A stretch of DNA of 52,323 bases, taken from contig SVFG01000007.1 in the NCBI GenBank assembly GCA_015056975.1, positions 1 through 52,323 of the forward strand, given 5' to 3'. The translations under genes and the position numbers were made by a program. This DNA is from Lachnospiraceae bacterium. Lineage in GTDB: Bacteria > Bacillota > Clostridia > Lachnospirales > Lachnospiraceae. The notes beneath the pieces were generated by a model. The model worked only from the letters and a program-made list of their open reading frames with translations. It had not been told where the DNA came from and made no database searches. Positions 41,114 to 50,119 of this stretch are shown in pieces; positions within the stretch are counted from its first letter, which is position 1, and each line of letters starts with the position of its first letter.

Positions 41114-43663
41114 CTACCGTAACGCCTTCAAATCCCCCTTAACATCCAGATACACCATGTAACACTCCTTCGCTTCCTCCATGGTCACAGGTTCTCTGGA
41201 GTAGGTCACGCGACGCACAATATCGAAATATCTGTTCCACGCCTGCTTACCCACTACAGGGAATGCTTCCTGCAGTCTTTCCCTGTAGGCCTCATCCGTG
41301 TGTCTGCGGGGCAGCTTTCTCTTTTTCCAAACCAGGTAGTGATATATCTCTCTGTTCATCTGCTTCACTACCGTTCTTGTACGCCCCTTGGAAATCAGCT
41401 TTAGCAATCTTTGCTTTTTGCGCCTTTTTCCGGTACGGATACCAAGAACTACACCCAGACACAAAGCAGCAATCAAAAGTACCCACAATGCTTTTCTGAC
41501 AGTTGCCGCAAACCATTCCGCCAAACTCATTTTTCCATCGTCTCTGCCCGGTCTTCCGGTTCCTGTGCCTCCTGTACCATCACTTACGCCATTTCCATGG
41601 CTTCCGGATTGTCCGGTGTTTGTGCCGATTCCGGACATGTTACCGTCTGCTTCACCCGTATCCTCTGCATCGTCCGTTTCCTCTGAGCTTTCGGGCTCCC
41701 GGTCTTCATTCAGCTCCTCAGAAGATTTTTCCGGCTCTTCTTCAGTTGTCTCTTCATCCGCCTCGGTACTTTCCTGGGAAGGTTCCTCAGTCTCCTCCGC
41801 GTCCTCAGGCATCTTTTCAGGCTCCGGGGTCACCTCTGATTCAGAGAATACCATCTGGCTGTAGCCGGGAGTCATCTCCACCGGTACCCAACCGTAGTTA
41901 TCCAGATATATTTCTACCCATGCATGGGCATAGCTGTCCAATACACTTGCAGTATAGCCCTCTCCACTCTTTTGCAGACTGTCGCTTTTTGCCACATAAC
42001 CGTATACATATCTGGCAGGAATCCCAAGCTCTCTCAAAATCAGGGCTCCCGCGGACGCAAAGTGAATACAGTACCCTTTTTTGCCGGTGATGAGAAAATA
42101 CTCAATCGCATCCTCACCCTTTGGCAGCTCGTCCAAATCCATGCTATAGGTTGCCAGCCCTTTTATTCTTTGTGCCACCTTTTCTGCCAGATTCATACGT
42201 GCCTTATTGACATTTGTGGCTCTGTCCACGGTAGCTCTCAGCATTCCCATCTCTTCTGTATTGTTTCTTCGGATATAATCCGCAGTAGCTTTCACCCGTT
42301 CCATATGGTCCGGAACCTCTAAATATCGCTCCAATGCATAGGCATTATATGCATCAAACAGCTGCTGATCATAGGTAAACAATCCCTTGTTACTTCCTAC
42401 TGCGGCTCCATAATTAGGCTGTTTCCAGCCACGTCCTATGATTCGGTCCTTGCCGATGCCCTTCTTTGCCACATAATCCGCCTGCAAACTATAGCTCTTT
42501 TCATCGGGCTTCACCCCATATGGAAGATACACATAAATACTCCGCAGGTCTGTGTATTGAATGTCATATATGACATCCTTATTCAGGTAGGCCTGCGCCG
42601 CATTATACCTTAGCTGCATCAAACGCTGTGCTCCCTGCTCCTCACTCAAGTCCAGTTCTGCACAGATGTCTTCAAAATCACCGTACTCCTGCTTCCAACA
42701 TCCGTCCACATAATCAGTACAGTGGTATCCGCGTAAATACACAGTTCCGTTTGGTATCTCACTCATGGTGAGTTTAAGAACTTCCTTTTCCTTATACTGC
42801 GGTTTGGAATTGTCTATCACATTATCTGCACCAAAATCCACAATATCAGTGGCCCATCTTTTCAAATCAAAATCCCGAATGGAAGCCTCCAGCTTCTTCT
42901 GAAATTGAATCAGTACGTCATGATATTCATAAACCTTATCCGCCACACCGGAAAACACCTTGCCGGACACAAGCACAAGTATAATACCTATAGCGGCAAG
43001 CACACCTGCACGCTTCCACTCAAACACCGGATTACTGTCCAAAAACAGTGCAAACAACAAGCCCACAAACATGACCGCAAGGCCCGGCCATGCAGATGCG
43101 TATCCTACCAAAAGCTCCATGCTCAGCACACTTGCCGGCAATAAAAGCATTATCACACGCTTCCTAAAAAGAGCAGAGCACAGCTGTATCAAATACACCG
43201 CCACTACTATTAAAAACTCCACTGCCAGTCTTTTATACTCACTATCTCCCGCAGGGATGGTCAGATTTGCACCAAAATGTATGTTCCAGTATCTGATATA
43301 ATCCGCCGCCACTGCACCGATACCGGAAGAAAGCTCTTCCGCCACTCCCCTGTAGGAAAACCAAAGTATTGCCGCCAAAACTGCCAAAACGCCCAAATTC
43401 CCCCCTAGTCTGAGCTTCCGTTTCCCCAGATACCGCATTGCCTCATTCCAGCCAAGAAGCAATAGTATTCCTAAAAGTAAATACCAAATGAAAGCTTTTC
43501 CTTCTGCAGTTTCTCCAAAGGGAAACACATCCGTATACATGGAAAAGGCAGCCCAAATAAACAGTGCACTTGTCACCGCTGCCAAAAACGCTGTACCCAG
43601 CACCTGCCATATGGTTTCCTTCTTCTGTTTTTCCTGCTGCCAAATTATCTTTTTCTTTTTCAA
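41114..43663 (-). CDS. Transglutaminase-like membrane protein (DUF3488/DUF4129 type)
   Basis: An 849-residue protein. Seven or so N-terminal helices (to about residue 240), an extracellular domain with the transglutaminase core (Cys near 531 in GYCIHFASA, His near 579 in YAHAWVEI; the usual Asp position reads WVPVEMTPGY, Glu), an acidic low-complexity linker rich in Glu/Ser (about 620-690), a helix, and a C-terminal DUF4129-like part. The start is TTG at 43663, the only start in frame near the DUF58 gene, and its site is weak. It belongs with the DUF58 and MoxR genes upstream, not with the export island. Confidence 0.88.
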   Translation of the reverse strand: MKKKKIIWQQEKQKKETIWQVLGTAFLAAVTSALFIWAAFSMYTDVFPFGETAEGKAFIWYLLLGILLLLGWNEAMRYLGKRKLRLGGNLGVLAVLAAILWFSYRGVAEELSSGIGAVAADYIRYWNIHFGANLTIPAGDSEYKRLAVEFLIVVAVYLIQLCSALFRKRVIMLLLPASVLSMELLVGYASAWPGLAVMFVGLLFALFLDSNPVFEWKRAGVLAAIGIILVLVSGKVFSGVADKVYEYHDVLIQFQKKLEASIRDFDLKRWATDIVDFGADNVIDNSKPQYKEKEVLKLTMSEIPNGTVYLRGYHCTDYVDGCWKQEYGDFEDICAELDLSEEQGAQRLMQLRYNAAQAYLNKDVIYDIQYTDLRSIYVYLPYGVKPDEKSYSLQADYVAKKGIGKDRIIGRGWKQPNYGAAVGSNKGLFTYDQQLFDAYNAYALERYLEVPDHMERVKATADYIRRNNTEEMGMLRATVDRATNVNKARMNLAEKVAQRIKGLATYSMDLDELPKGEDAIEYFLITGKKGYCIHFASAGALILRELGIPARYVYGYVAKSDSLQKSGEGYTASVLDSYAHAWVEIYLDNYGWVPVEMTPGYSQMVFSESEVTPEPEKMPEDAEETEEPSQESTEADEETTEEEPEKSSEELNEDREPESSEETDDAEDTGEADGNMSGIGTNTGQSGSHGNGVSDGTGGTGTGRPGRDDGKMSLAEWFAATVRKALWVLLIAALCLGVVLGIRTGKRRKKQRLLKLISKGRTRTVVKQMNREIYHYLVWKKRKLPRRHTDEAYRERLQEAFPVVGKQAWNRYFDIVRRVTYSREPVTMEEAKECYMVYLDVKGDLKALR

Positions 43664-43693
43664 ACCGCAAACACGCTTACGCGCGCCTCCCCA

Positions 43694-44764
43694 CTAAACC
43701 AAAAGCTCCGTATCCGCAAGTGACTTTTCCACATTTTCGGGGCTAAACTTCGCCACCGGATCATCTCCCAAGACAAGTTCCAGATTGCCCCTCAATAAAT
43801 ACCGGTACAAAATCACTTCCGCACTGTATTTCTCCCGATAACGCTCATGTGCCTTAAGAGCCTGTTCTACTCCTAATTCTTCAAGCAAATACAGGAAACA
43901 CTCATAAAAGCTCTCCTCATCATCCACTCTCATACGCACCACATCCTGCCATCTTGCACTGCTCCATGCCACAAAATGAGGACATCCCGCATCCATCATG
44001 GAGAAGGAAAGACTTGCCACCGTCCTAAGATAGGCATCCGTAAGCTTCTTCGTCTCTTCAAAGGGCTCCAATAACAGCACTGCCACACAAGCCCTTGGCA
44101 GACTCTTTTCCCGGACAATCAGCTCTCCCTCCTTGGCACTGAGCTTCCAATGAATATTCTGTAGCTTATCACCATCCCTGAAGGCACGCAGCTTAAAGGT
44201 TTCCGCAGGGTCATGACCGCTTCTCAAGGTATCATACACCTCCGCATCTCCCACAAAATTGCGGGCCGCCTCCGTAAGTCTGATATTCGCCGGATATATG
44301 GTGGGAAGTACCACAAAGGATACCGTCTGCTTCCCTCTTTTCTTTACTGACACAAGTCCCGACGCATCATAAACCTTCACCCACACAAGCTGCACCTCAT
44401 AGCGCCCTGCCTCCTCGGCGGTCAGCGTAACGCATGCTTTTTTTCCTGCTCCGAGTACCTGCTTCGTCTTATATTTCTTGTGAAGTGTAGTGTTTGTAAG
44501 AATCAGCTTTACCTTTATTCTGCCATGGGTACGCATGTTTGCTTCCCGCAGATAAAGCTTTACCTTTCCACCCTGCTGCGCCATGGATATCGGTATCTCC
44601 AACACAAATTTTCTTCCCAGGGAGGCAAAAAAAGTTATACACAAAGAAAGCACCGCAAAGACCGCTGCCGCACAACTAAGCAGCGCCAGCGAGGTGCTTT
44701 CATAAATCATCCCCATATAAAGCAGTACACCTGCCAGTATAATTGTACCCCAAAAACTAATCAC
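43694..44764 (-). CDS. DUF58 domain protein
   Basis: A 356-residue protein with two N-terminal helices (about 5-25 and 28-50), a beta-rich middle part, and the DUF58 block at about 180-260 (YDTLRSGHDPAETFKLRAFRDGD in part, and NIHWKLSAKEGELIVREK). It accompanies MoxR ATPases and membrane transglutaminases and may share roles with von Willebrand-like assemblies. GTG start at 44764 overlaps the MoxR stop by 8 bases. The function of the trio is unknown in this group. Confidence 0.9.
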   Translation of the reverse strand: MISFWGTIILAGVLLYMGMIYESTSLALLSCAAAVFAVLSLCITFFASLGRKFVLEIPISMAQQGGKVKLYLREANMRTHGRIKVKLILTNTTLHKKYKTKQVLGAGKKACVTLTAEEAGRYEVQLVWVKVYDASGLVSVKKRGKQTVSFVVLPTIYPANIRLTEAARNFVGDAEVYDTLRSGHDPAETFKLRAFRDGDKLQNIHWKLSAKEGELIVREKSLPRACVAVLLLEPFEETKKLTDAYLRTVASLSFSMMDAGCPHFVAWSSARWQDVVRMRVDDEESFYECFLYLLEELGVEQALKAHERYREKYSAEVILYRYLLRGNLELVLGDDPVAKFSPENVEKSLADTELLV

Positions 44765-45746
44765 GATAATCCGCTCTCTTCATATAGGTGGTAGGTTGCT
44801 TTACTTCCTCTAAAATCCTTGCAAGAACAGCCTCCTCACTGATATGGGAAACTCTTGCCTTGGTATTTAATACGATTCTGTGCTTGGCAATATCCTTAAA
44901 GATTGCTGCCACATCCTCTGGAATTACATAATTTCTGCCTCTGGTAAAAGCGATTGCCTTTGCCATTCTGGTGCAGGCGATGGTGCCTCTGGGACTGATA
45001 CCAAGTTCAATGTAAGCATCCTCTCTGGTGGCAGCCACCAGCTTCACAATATACTTGTAGACATTGTCATGAATATGAATCTGCTCCACCAGCTCCTGCA
45101 GCCTTACAAGCTCTCCAGCCTGCAATATACGCATAATCCCACGGTCACTGATTCGGACACTCTTGCCCCTTGCAATTTCCATCTCATCCTCTAAGTCCGG
45201 ATATCCCATACTCATACTGATCATAAAGCGGTCCAGCTGGGACTCCGGCAAAAGCTGGGTTCCCGCGCTTCCCTTGGGATTCTGGGTAGCAATCACGATA
45301 AAGGGCTCAGGTACACTGTGGCTGATACCGTCCACCGTCACCATGCCCTCCTCCATTACCTCCAAGAGGGCAGACTGGGTCTTGGGTGAAGTACGATTGA
45401 TTTCATCTGCCAAAAACAGATTGCTTAATACCGGACCGGGCTTGTACACAAATTCCCCGCTCTCCTTATGATACATGGAAAAGCCCAAAATATCCGAGGG
45501 CTGCACATCCGGTGTAAACTGCACCCTCTGATTCTGAAGCTCCATGGTCTTGGAGAACGCCACCGCCAGAGTGGTTTTACCCACTCCGGGTACGTCCTCA
45601 ATTAATATATGTCCTCTTGCCAATATAGCGGCAAATACCTTTTCCACGCACTCGTTCTTGCCATGTACCACCTTTTTGACCTCAGCAAGTACCTCCTGCA
45701 TTTTGGCATATGCCAGCTGTAATTCCTTAATGTTTGCGGATTCCAT
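44757..45746 (-). CDS. MoxR family AAA+ ATPase
   Basis: A 329-residue MoxR ATPase. Walker A is EDVPGVGKTTLA near residue 55, Walker B is LFLADEINRTSPKTQSALLE (in part), sensor 1 is VIATQNP, and the arginine-finger region is LPESQLDRFM. It is a chaperone-like ATPase that probably acts on the DUF58 and transglutaminase partners encoded downstream. ATG at 45746 has GGGAGG four bases upstream. The eight upstream in-frame codons are not favoured. Confidence 0.94.
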   Translation of the reverse strand: MESANIKELQLAYAKMQEVLAEVKKVVHGKNECVEKVFAAILARGHILIEDVPGVGKTTLAVAFSKTMELQNQRVQFTPDVQPSDILGFSMYHKESGEFVYKPGPVLSNLFLADEINRTSPKTQSALLEVMEEGMVTVDGISHSVPEPFIVIATQNPKGSAGTQLLPESQLDRFMISMSMGYPDLEDEMEIARGKSVRISDRGIMRILQAGELVRLQELVEQIHIHDNVYKYIVKLVAATREDAYIELGISPRGTIACTRMAKAIAFTRGRNYVIPEDVAAIFKDIAKHRIVLNTKARVSHISEEAVLARILEEVKQPTTYMKRADYRD

Positions 45747-45816
45747 TTTTCCTCCCCTATTCCCTCTCAATTTTACTATAAACAGTGTACCCCAATTTTA
45801 TCCAAAACGCAACCTG

Positions 45817-47571
45817 TTACTGCTTTATGCAATCTTCTTTATCTGCACTGTGAAGTGTAACTCCACGCATTCTGCTAAGACCGCAGAAAGCATCCAAAGG
45901 TCTGATTTCTTCATAAAAGAGCCTTTTGGTATCCGGCAGTACGGAATTGCCCTTCCATTTCCCTTCCGATAATACCTTATCTAAGATGTCTTTTATTTTT
46001 TGCATGACATCCTCGCTGTCTGCTTCCATATCCGTAAGCAGCCCCTCCATGATATTGGCAAGCAGATTCATCTGCCTTCCGGTGATAAGTGCAGTTAACA
46101 GGGTAATATCTGCACTGTATTCATCCAGAATAATCTTTCTCTCATTCTCCGTCTCCACGGTCTGAAAATAGAGGAACGGCTGATTCGTCTCTCGGGGCAC
46201 GAGTCTGCGCTCCATAGTCATCTTTGCCGACTCTTCCCCGCACTCGCTGCGATACAGATGAAGCTCCTCCACCTTATCCGAAATATCCGAAGCCTCAAAG
46301 TCCTCCATCAGCACTACCCTGTCCGCATAAGCCAGATACTCACTGCTTCCACCGATTACCAGTATGCTTGACACACCGTAAACCTCATACAACTCCCGCA
46401 CCCTGTCCGTAAAGGGAATAATCGGGTCCTTTTTTACCACAGCTCGCATGTTTTTGTCACGAATCATAAAGTTGGTAGCGCTCTTGTCCTCGTCAATCAA
46501 AAGCAGCTTACAGCCTCCGCACACCGCTTCAATAATATTGGCAGCCTGTGATACACTTCCGCTGGCATGTCCTGTGGAGAAGCACTCCACGCCGGTGCTG
46601 CCAGGCAGCATTTTAAAGAATGGTGTCATGTCCAGATTGTGTACCGGCCTTCCGTCCTCCGCATACACCTTTAATGCAGCCGCATCCGTAATCACATATT
46701 CCCTGCCGTCTCCCGGGATGTGATTGTAAATCCCAAGCTCAATGGCATCCAGCAGGGTGGACTTGCCGGAATAACCACCACCCGTAATCACCGTAACTCC
46801 CTTTGGTATCCCCATACCGGTAAGCGTCTCGCCGTCTTCAAGCGGGACGGTCACCTCCATCTCCCCGGGAGACATAAAAGGCAGTGCATTTGGCAGAGGC
46901 GCCTGGGTACCATTCTGTCTCGGAAGGATACTGCCGTTTGCCACAAAACAGCACAGTCCGTTGTCATGCAAAAAACTACGAATTTCCTGCTGCCTTTTGT
47001 AGACTAACGCATATTCCTCAAGCTTCTTCTCATCAATGGCATTCACCGCATCCCTCACATGCCGCAAAATATCCTTTACCGCCCGGACACCCGCTTTCGC
47101 ATTGATGGACAAGGCATTCACAAGGGGCATATCAAAATGAATCTGAAGTACAAATCTGCCCCACTCTTTACTGTACCGCATGCCGCTTCGCCGCAGGATA
47201 CATTCTCCCACATCCTGCACCTCGAAATGTCCTTTCTCACGGCTGTTCTTGTTTTGATTGAAATACTCCTCATTCAAACCATTTATCACCGGTGCAATTT
47301 CACCCAGCAAAAAGTTTTCATACAATACCTGATTTTCTTCCGTAACCATCTCTGTAAACGTAGGTATAACCACATACAAAAACAGCTTTTCTGTATTCCG
47401 AAAACCGGTACCTTCAAAGTAAAAATAATAATCCTCGTAAGCAAACATATTTGCAAATTCTGCCGGAACATCAGAATCTGCCATGTCACTTACATCCAGA
47501 CTGTACAATTGGTGTAGCATGGTTTTACTTTTTCCCTGCCACCGTGAAAGTATGTGTTGAAATTTTCGCAT
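45817..47571 (-). CDS. ABC-ATPase (PF09818-like) P-loop protein
   Basis: A 584-residue protein. Residues about 30-250 match the N-terminal part of the ABC-ATPase family (YEDYYFYFEGTGF, then RRSGMRYSKEWGRFVLQIHF in part). The P-loop GGGYSGKSTLLDAI lies near 268-281, a signature-like TGHASGSVSQAANI near 340, and the acidic Walker B LLLIDEDKSATNFMIRD (ends LLLIDED and FMIRD) follows. No membrane segments are present. The function is unknown, with RNA or nucleotide metabolism suggested for relatives. ATG at 47571 has AAGGGCG upstream. Confidence 0.85.
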   Translation of the reverse strand: MRKFQHILSRWQGKSKTMLHQLYSLDVSDMADSDVPAEFANMFAYEDYYFYFEGTGFRNTEKLFLYVVIPTFTEMVTEENQVLYENFLLGEIAPVINGLNEEYFNQNKNSREKGHFEVQDVGECILRRSGMRYSKEWGRFVLQIHFDMPLVNALSINAKAGVRAVKDILRHVRDAVNAIDEKKLEEYALVYKRQQEIRSFLHDNGLCCFVANGSILPRQNGTQAPLPNALPFMSPGEMEVTVPLEDGETLTGMGIPKGVTVITGGGYSGKSTLLDAIELGIYNHIPGDGREYVITDAAALKVYAEDGRPVHNLDMTPFFKMLPGSTGVECFSTGHASGSVSQAANIIEAVCGGCKLLLIDEDKSATNFMIRDKNMRAVVKKDPIIPFTDRVRELYEVYGVSSILVIGGSSEYLAYADRVVLMEDFEASDISDKVEELHLYRSECGEESAKMTMERRLVPRETNQPFLYFQTVETENERKIILDEYSADITLLTALITGRQMNLLANIMEGLLTDMEADSEDVMQKIKDILDKVLSEGKWKGNSVLPDTKRLFYEEIRPLDAFCGLSRMRGVTLHSADKEDCIKQ

Positions 47572-47702
47572 ATATTATCGCCCTTCTTTCTAAACTAAAC
47601 TTTCATCAAGCCTACGAAAGTGAGGACGGTTTGTTTCATCTTGGGAGATGTATATCAGAATCATTATGGAATTACAGAACATACCACTGAGACATTTGAA
47701 TT

Positions 47703-47730
47703 AAAAAAGCGCCCGCAAGCACGGACGCTC
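47703..47730 (-). terminator. Terminator of the 25-codon peptide gene
   Basis: Minus strand: AGCGTCCG pairs with CGGGCGCT (one G-T pair) around TGCTTG, followed by six Ts. It lies 22 bases after the peptide's stop. Confidence 0.85.
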
Positions 47731-47752
47731 AAAACACCTTAGATACCAGCCT

Positions 47753-47830
47753 TTACAAGGCCACTCTCTTGGCGGTCAACATGTCATTCCATACTTTTTG
47801 AAACAAAATCGTCGTATTCACTTGTTTCAT
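47753..47830 (-). CDS. 25-residue peptide gene
   Basis: ATG at 47830 follows AGGAGGTGGTCAAT. The 25-residue product begins MKQVNTTILFQKVWNDML and ends AKRVAL: amphipathic, with one Trp, net positive, no Cys. It has a TTGACA-N17-TATCCT promoter upstream and a terminator downstream, so it is an independent unit. It does not look like an amino acid attenuator leader (no run of one residue). I recognise no family. A quorum-type peptide, toxin or small regulator are all possible. Confidence 0.65.
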   Translation of the reverse strand: MKQVNTTILFQKVWNDMLTAKRVAL

Positions 47831-47877
47831 ATTGACCACCTCCTTATTGTGTAATTGTAAGCTTAATTGATGTTGGT

Positions 47878-47906
47878 AGGATAACACATTCTAAAAAATG
47901 TGTCAA
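47878..47906 (-). promoter_or_regulatory. Promoter of the 25-codon peptide gene
   Basis: Minus strand: TTGACA (47901-47906), a 17-base spacer, TATCCT (47878-47883). A partial inverted repeat, ACACATTcTAaaaAATGTGT (47884-47903), fills the spacer and might bind a regulator. Confidence 0.7.
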
Positions 47907-47935
47907 GCGGCAGCTTGCGAGTCTGTCGGCATGCC

Positions 47936-48607
47936 TTATCCAAACAGCACCTCTGCTGCTCGCTCTAATGCTTTACGCTCTTTAGTATCATCATAAGACG
48001 TTTGCTTATCATCTATTCCTTTAATAAGATTAATAGAAAATAATCCATCTCTGTTGCAATAGAAAAGAATTTTTTTCACGCCATTTATCTTTATCCTCGC
48101 TTCCGCATTTCCCTCCGGATATAGCTTTACCATCTCGATTTTATTTGATGACAAGGCAGCAATAAAAGAAATATAATGCTGTTTCGTCATGTCATGCTCA
48201 ACACGAACATAATATTCATCTTCTACGCGCTCTATAAAAATCATATGACTCTCATCTGTTTCTTCTGCCTGACATGGTGTGAGCATTATACCGTGGCACT
48301 GAATAACCGCCTCACCCATACTGTGAATGCTATTTCCACAAATCGGGCACACATAAAACTTTGAACGCATCATGTTGGCGGAAACATTCATATTGCTAAC
48401 CGTATTTCCTGAAATCAGTTCCGTGACCGATATGTCAAAAACCTGTGCTATTGGTTCAAGTAAGGAAATATCCGGATATCCTTTTGCCGTCTCCCATTTA
48501 GAAACCGTTTTATCTGAAACGTTCAGTTTCGCAGCAAGTTCAGTCTGTGTTAAATGATATTTTTCCCGCAGTTCTTTAATCACTGCTCCTGTTACATATT
48601 GATTCAT
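47936..48607 (-). CDS. XRE regulator fused to a desulfoferrodoxin-like domain
   Basis: A 223-residue protein. Residues about 5-65 are an XRE helix-turn-helix (LTQTELAAKLNVSDKTVSKW). Residues about 85-200 resemble desulfoferrodoxin: CPIC at about 87-90, then ESHMIFIERV, EHDMTKQHYISFI and YCNRDGLF. These match the superoxide-reductase iron site, spaced as expected, except that the last His of CNxHG is Asp. The result may be a metal- or redox-sensing regulator. I prefer ATG at 48607, with AGGAGG nine bases upstream. ATG at 48613 leaves only three. Confidence 0.82.
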   Translation of the reverse strand: MNQYVTGAVIKELREKYHLTQTELAAKLNVSDKTVSKWETAKGYPDISLLEPIAQVFDISVTELISGNTVSNMNVSANMMRSKFYVCPICGNSIHSMGEAVIQCHGIMLTPCQAEETDESHMIFIERVEDEYYVRVEHDMTKQHYISFIAALSSNKIEMVKLYPEGNAEARIKINGVKKILFYCNRDGLFSINLIKGIDDKQTSYDDTKERKALERAAEVLFG

Positions 48608-48689
48608 ACTCATGTACCTCCTATGGAAATATCATAAACGCAGTAAGTACTATTTACCACCTACGCAAAGTAGAGAAGCAAACCTGAAA

Positions 48690-49388
48690 TTATTTTATGT
48701 CGTTATCCGAGTAGCTTGATTTTCCAAATCTCATGGGACACACAGTACGGCATTTGTTACAATCAACTGTATCAAAACTTCTGGCAGTTTTTCCGTAAGT
48801 ATTCAAACGACATAACTTTTGATTGACTTCGCCATTTGTAATTGCTTGTACCGGACAGCTATCAACACATCTGCTGCAACCGGGAATACAGTTGTCATGC
48901 TGCAATGGATCCGATTTCAATTCCATATCAGTAAGTACAGCACCGATTGTCAAACAATTCCCATATTCTGAATTAATGAGCAACGAGCTTTTTCCGATAG
49001 AGCCAAGTCCGCACAGAGCTGCTGTGTGTTTCATAGAAATAAGTCCTTTTGCAGTCATGCTTTCTGCGTCCCAATACTCGTTGGGAGCATCGCAGGGAAT
49101 CGGAACCGCAAGGCAATGATATTTCTTTTCTATTTCTTTCGCAAGCATCAACTCTATATGGTCCAAAACAGTACATATTTCAGCATTGAAATGGCCATAC
49201 AGCAATCTTGGTGCGACTTCATACAGTCCTCTTGGCAATGCAATTCCGACCGCAATAACAGATTTACACTTATCAAATAAGTCAAGCGGTGAATAGCCTT
49301 TTGGTGCATTTGCAAATCTATCAATGCCTCCTATTCCACAAACATCCGCTCCTAACCTATATGCAATTTCTTTTATGTAGTTTTCCAT
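48690..49388 (-). CDS. QueG-like 4Fe-4S ferredoxin-domain protein
   Basis: A 232-residue protein. The first 140 residues resemble the QueG/epoxyqueuosine reductase family N-terminus (LGADVCGIGGIDRF, SVIAVGIALP, AALCGLGSIGKSSLL). Two 4Fe-4S clusters follow: CIPGCSRCVDSCP and CNKCRTVCP. It is shorter than true QueG, which continues with HEAT-like repeats, so epoxyqueuosine reduction is uncertain. ATG at 49388 has AGGAGG seven bases upstream. 53 bases separate it from the preceding gene. Confidence 0.82.
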   Translation of the reverse strand: MENYIKEIAYRLGADVCGIGGIDRFANAPKGYSPLDLFDKCKSVIAVGIALPRGLYEVAPRLLYGHFNAEICTVLDHIELMLAKEIEKKYHCLAVPIPCDAPNEYWDAESMTAKGLISMKHTAALCGLGSIGKSSLLINSEYGNCLTIGAVLTDMELKSDPLQHDNCIPGCSRCVDSCPVQAITNGEVNQKLCRLNTYGKTARSFDTVDCNKCRTVCPMRFGKSSYSDNDIK

Positions 49389-49441
49389 ACTAATACCTCC
49401 TGTCAATAATCTTTCACATTTTTTAACCACATTTCGGGCTC

Positions 49442-50119
49442 CTAACACCTGCTCACCTGATAATTACATATTTCTATAGACTCTACATACTGTTTTTTAA
49501 GTTCCGTCAGTCTTGCATATTGTTTTGTCTGTCCATGTCTCTTCTGTTCCGCTTCATTCACCCAAAGCTCCGTTATGCAGACTTCATTTGATGAATCCAC
49601 CGGCACACTTATCTCATATTTTATGTTTCCGGGTTCCTGTCTGCTTCTTTCCACAATCTGCTCTTCCAAAAGTCTGCCGATAAATTCCTCTCTTTTTCCG
49701 GCCTTTATCACATACTTCACATCCGTAAATATATAATGTTGCAACGAATATATTGCCTGCTCAAACGTCTCTGCTCTTGTGACTCCAAAATATTTTCCAA
49801 ACTCCAGAGTCCACATGTCCATCTCTGCTTCTATCGCATTGATTTGATTCATAATAAAACAGATACAGCGACAGGAAGTTTTGGACATTTCGGGAAGCAG
49901 ATACTGAAATCCCCATTCTACATCCCTTTTATCATCTTCAAAACCATTTCTGGCATCAATCACAAGATTAGAATCAGGATGGTCCTGAAGCAGCTGTAAT
50001 GCAAATGATGTAGGCTGTCTGTAATTATCCAAATACGCCGCTTTCTTCCATTCCAGAAAAACCACCTTATTTTCCTCTATCCATCTTACATTTGCATACT
50101 CCGAACTAAATTCTTTCAT
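49442..50119 (-). CDS. STAS/SEC14-like and ABM-domain fusion protein
   Basis: A 225-residue protein. The N-terminal half (about 1-125) has a SpoIIAA-like alternating fold (NKVVFLEWKKAAYLDNYR, NLVIDARNGFED, CRCICFIMNQ). The C-terminal half (about 130-220) resembles antibiotic biosynthesis monooxygenase (ABM) domains (VIKAGKREEFIGRLLEEQIV in part, and ITELWVNEAEQKRH). ABM domains act in small oxidations or as binding folds. ATG at 50119 has AAGGAG nine bases upstream and overlaps the TetR stop by 14 bases, so it is co-translated with that regulator. Confidence 0.75.
   Translation of the reverse strand: MKEFSSEYANVRWIEENKVVFLEWKKAAYLDNYRQPTSFALQLLQDHPDSNLVIDARNGFEDDKRDVEWGFQYLLPEMSKTSCRCICFIMNQINAIEAEMDMWTLEFGKYFGVTRAETFEQAIYSLQHYIFTDVKYVIKAGKREEFIGRLLEEQIVERSRQEPGNIKYEISVPVDSSNEVCITELWVNEAEQKRHGQTKQYARLTELKKQYVESIEICNYQVSRC

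Noticed and set aside
41114..43663. Transglutaminase as the lasso-type B2 peptidase of the export island
   Set aside because: It is a large membrane protein of the DUF3488/DUF4129 kind, sits in a MoxR-DUF58 operon on the opposite strand behind a strong terminator, and lacks the short lasso B2 architecture.
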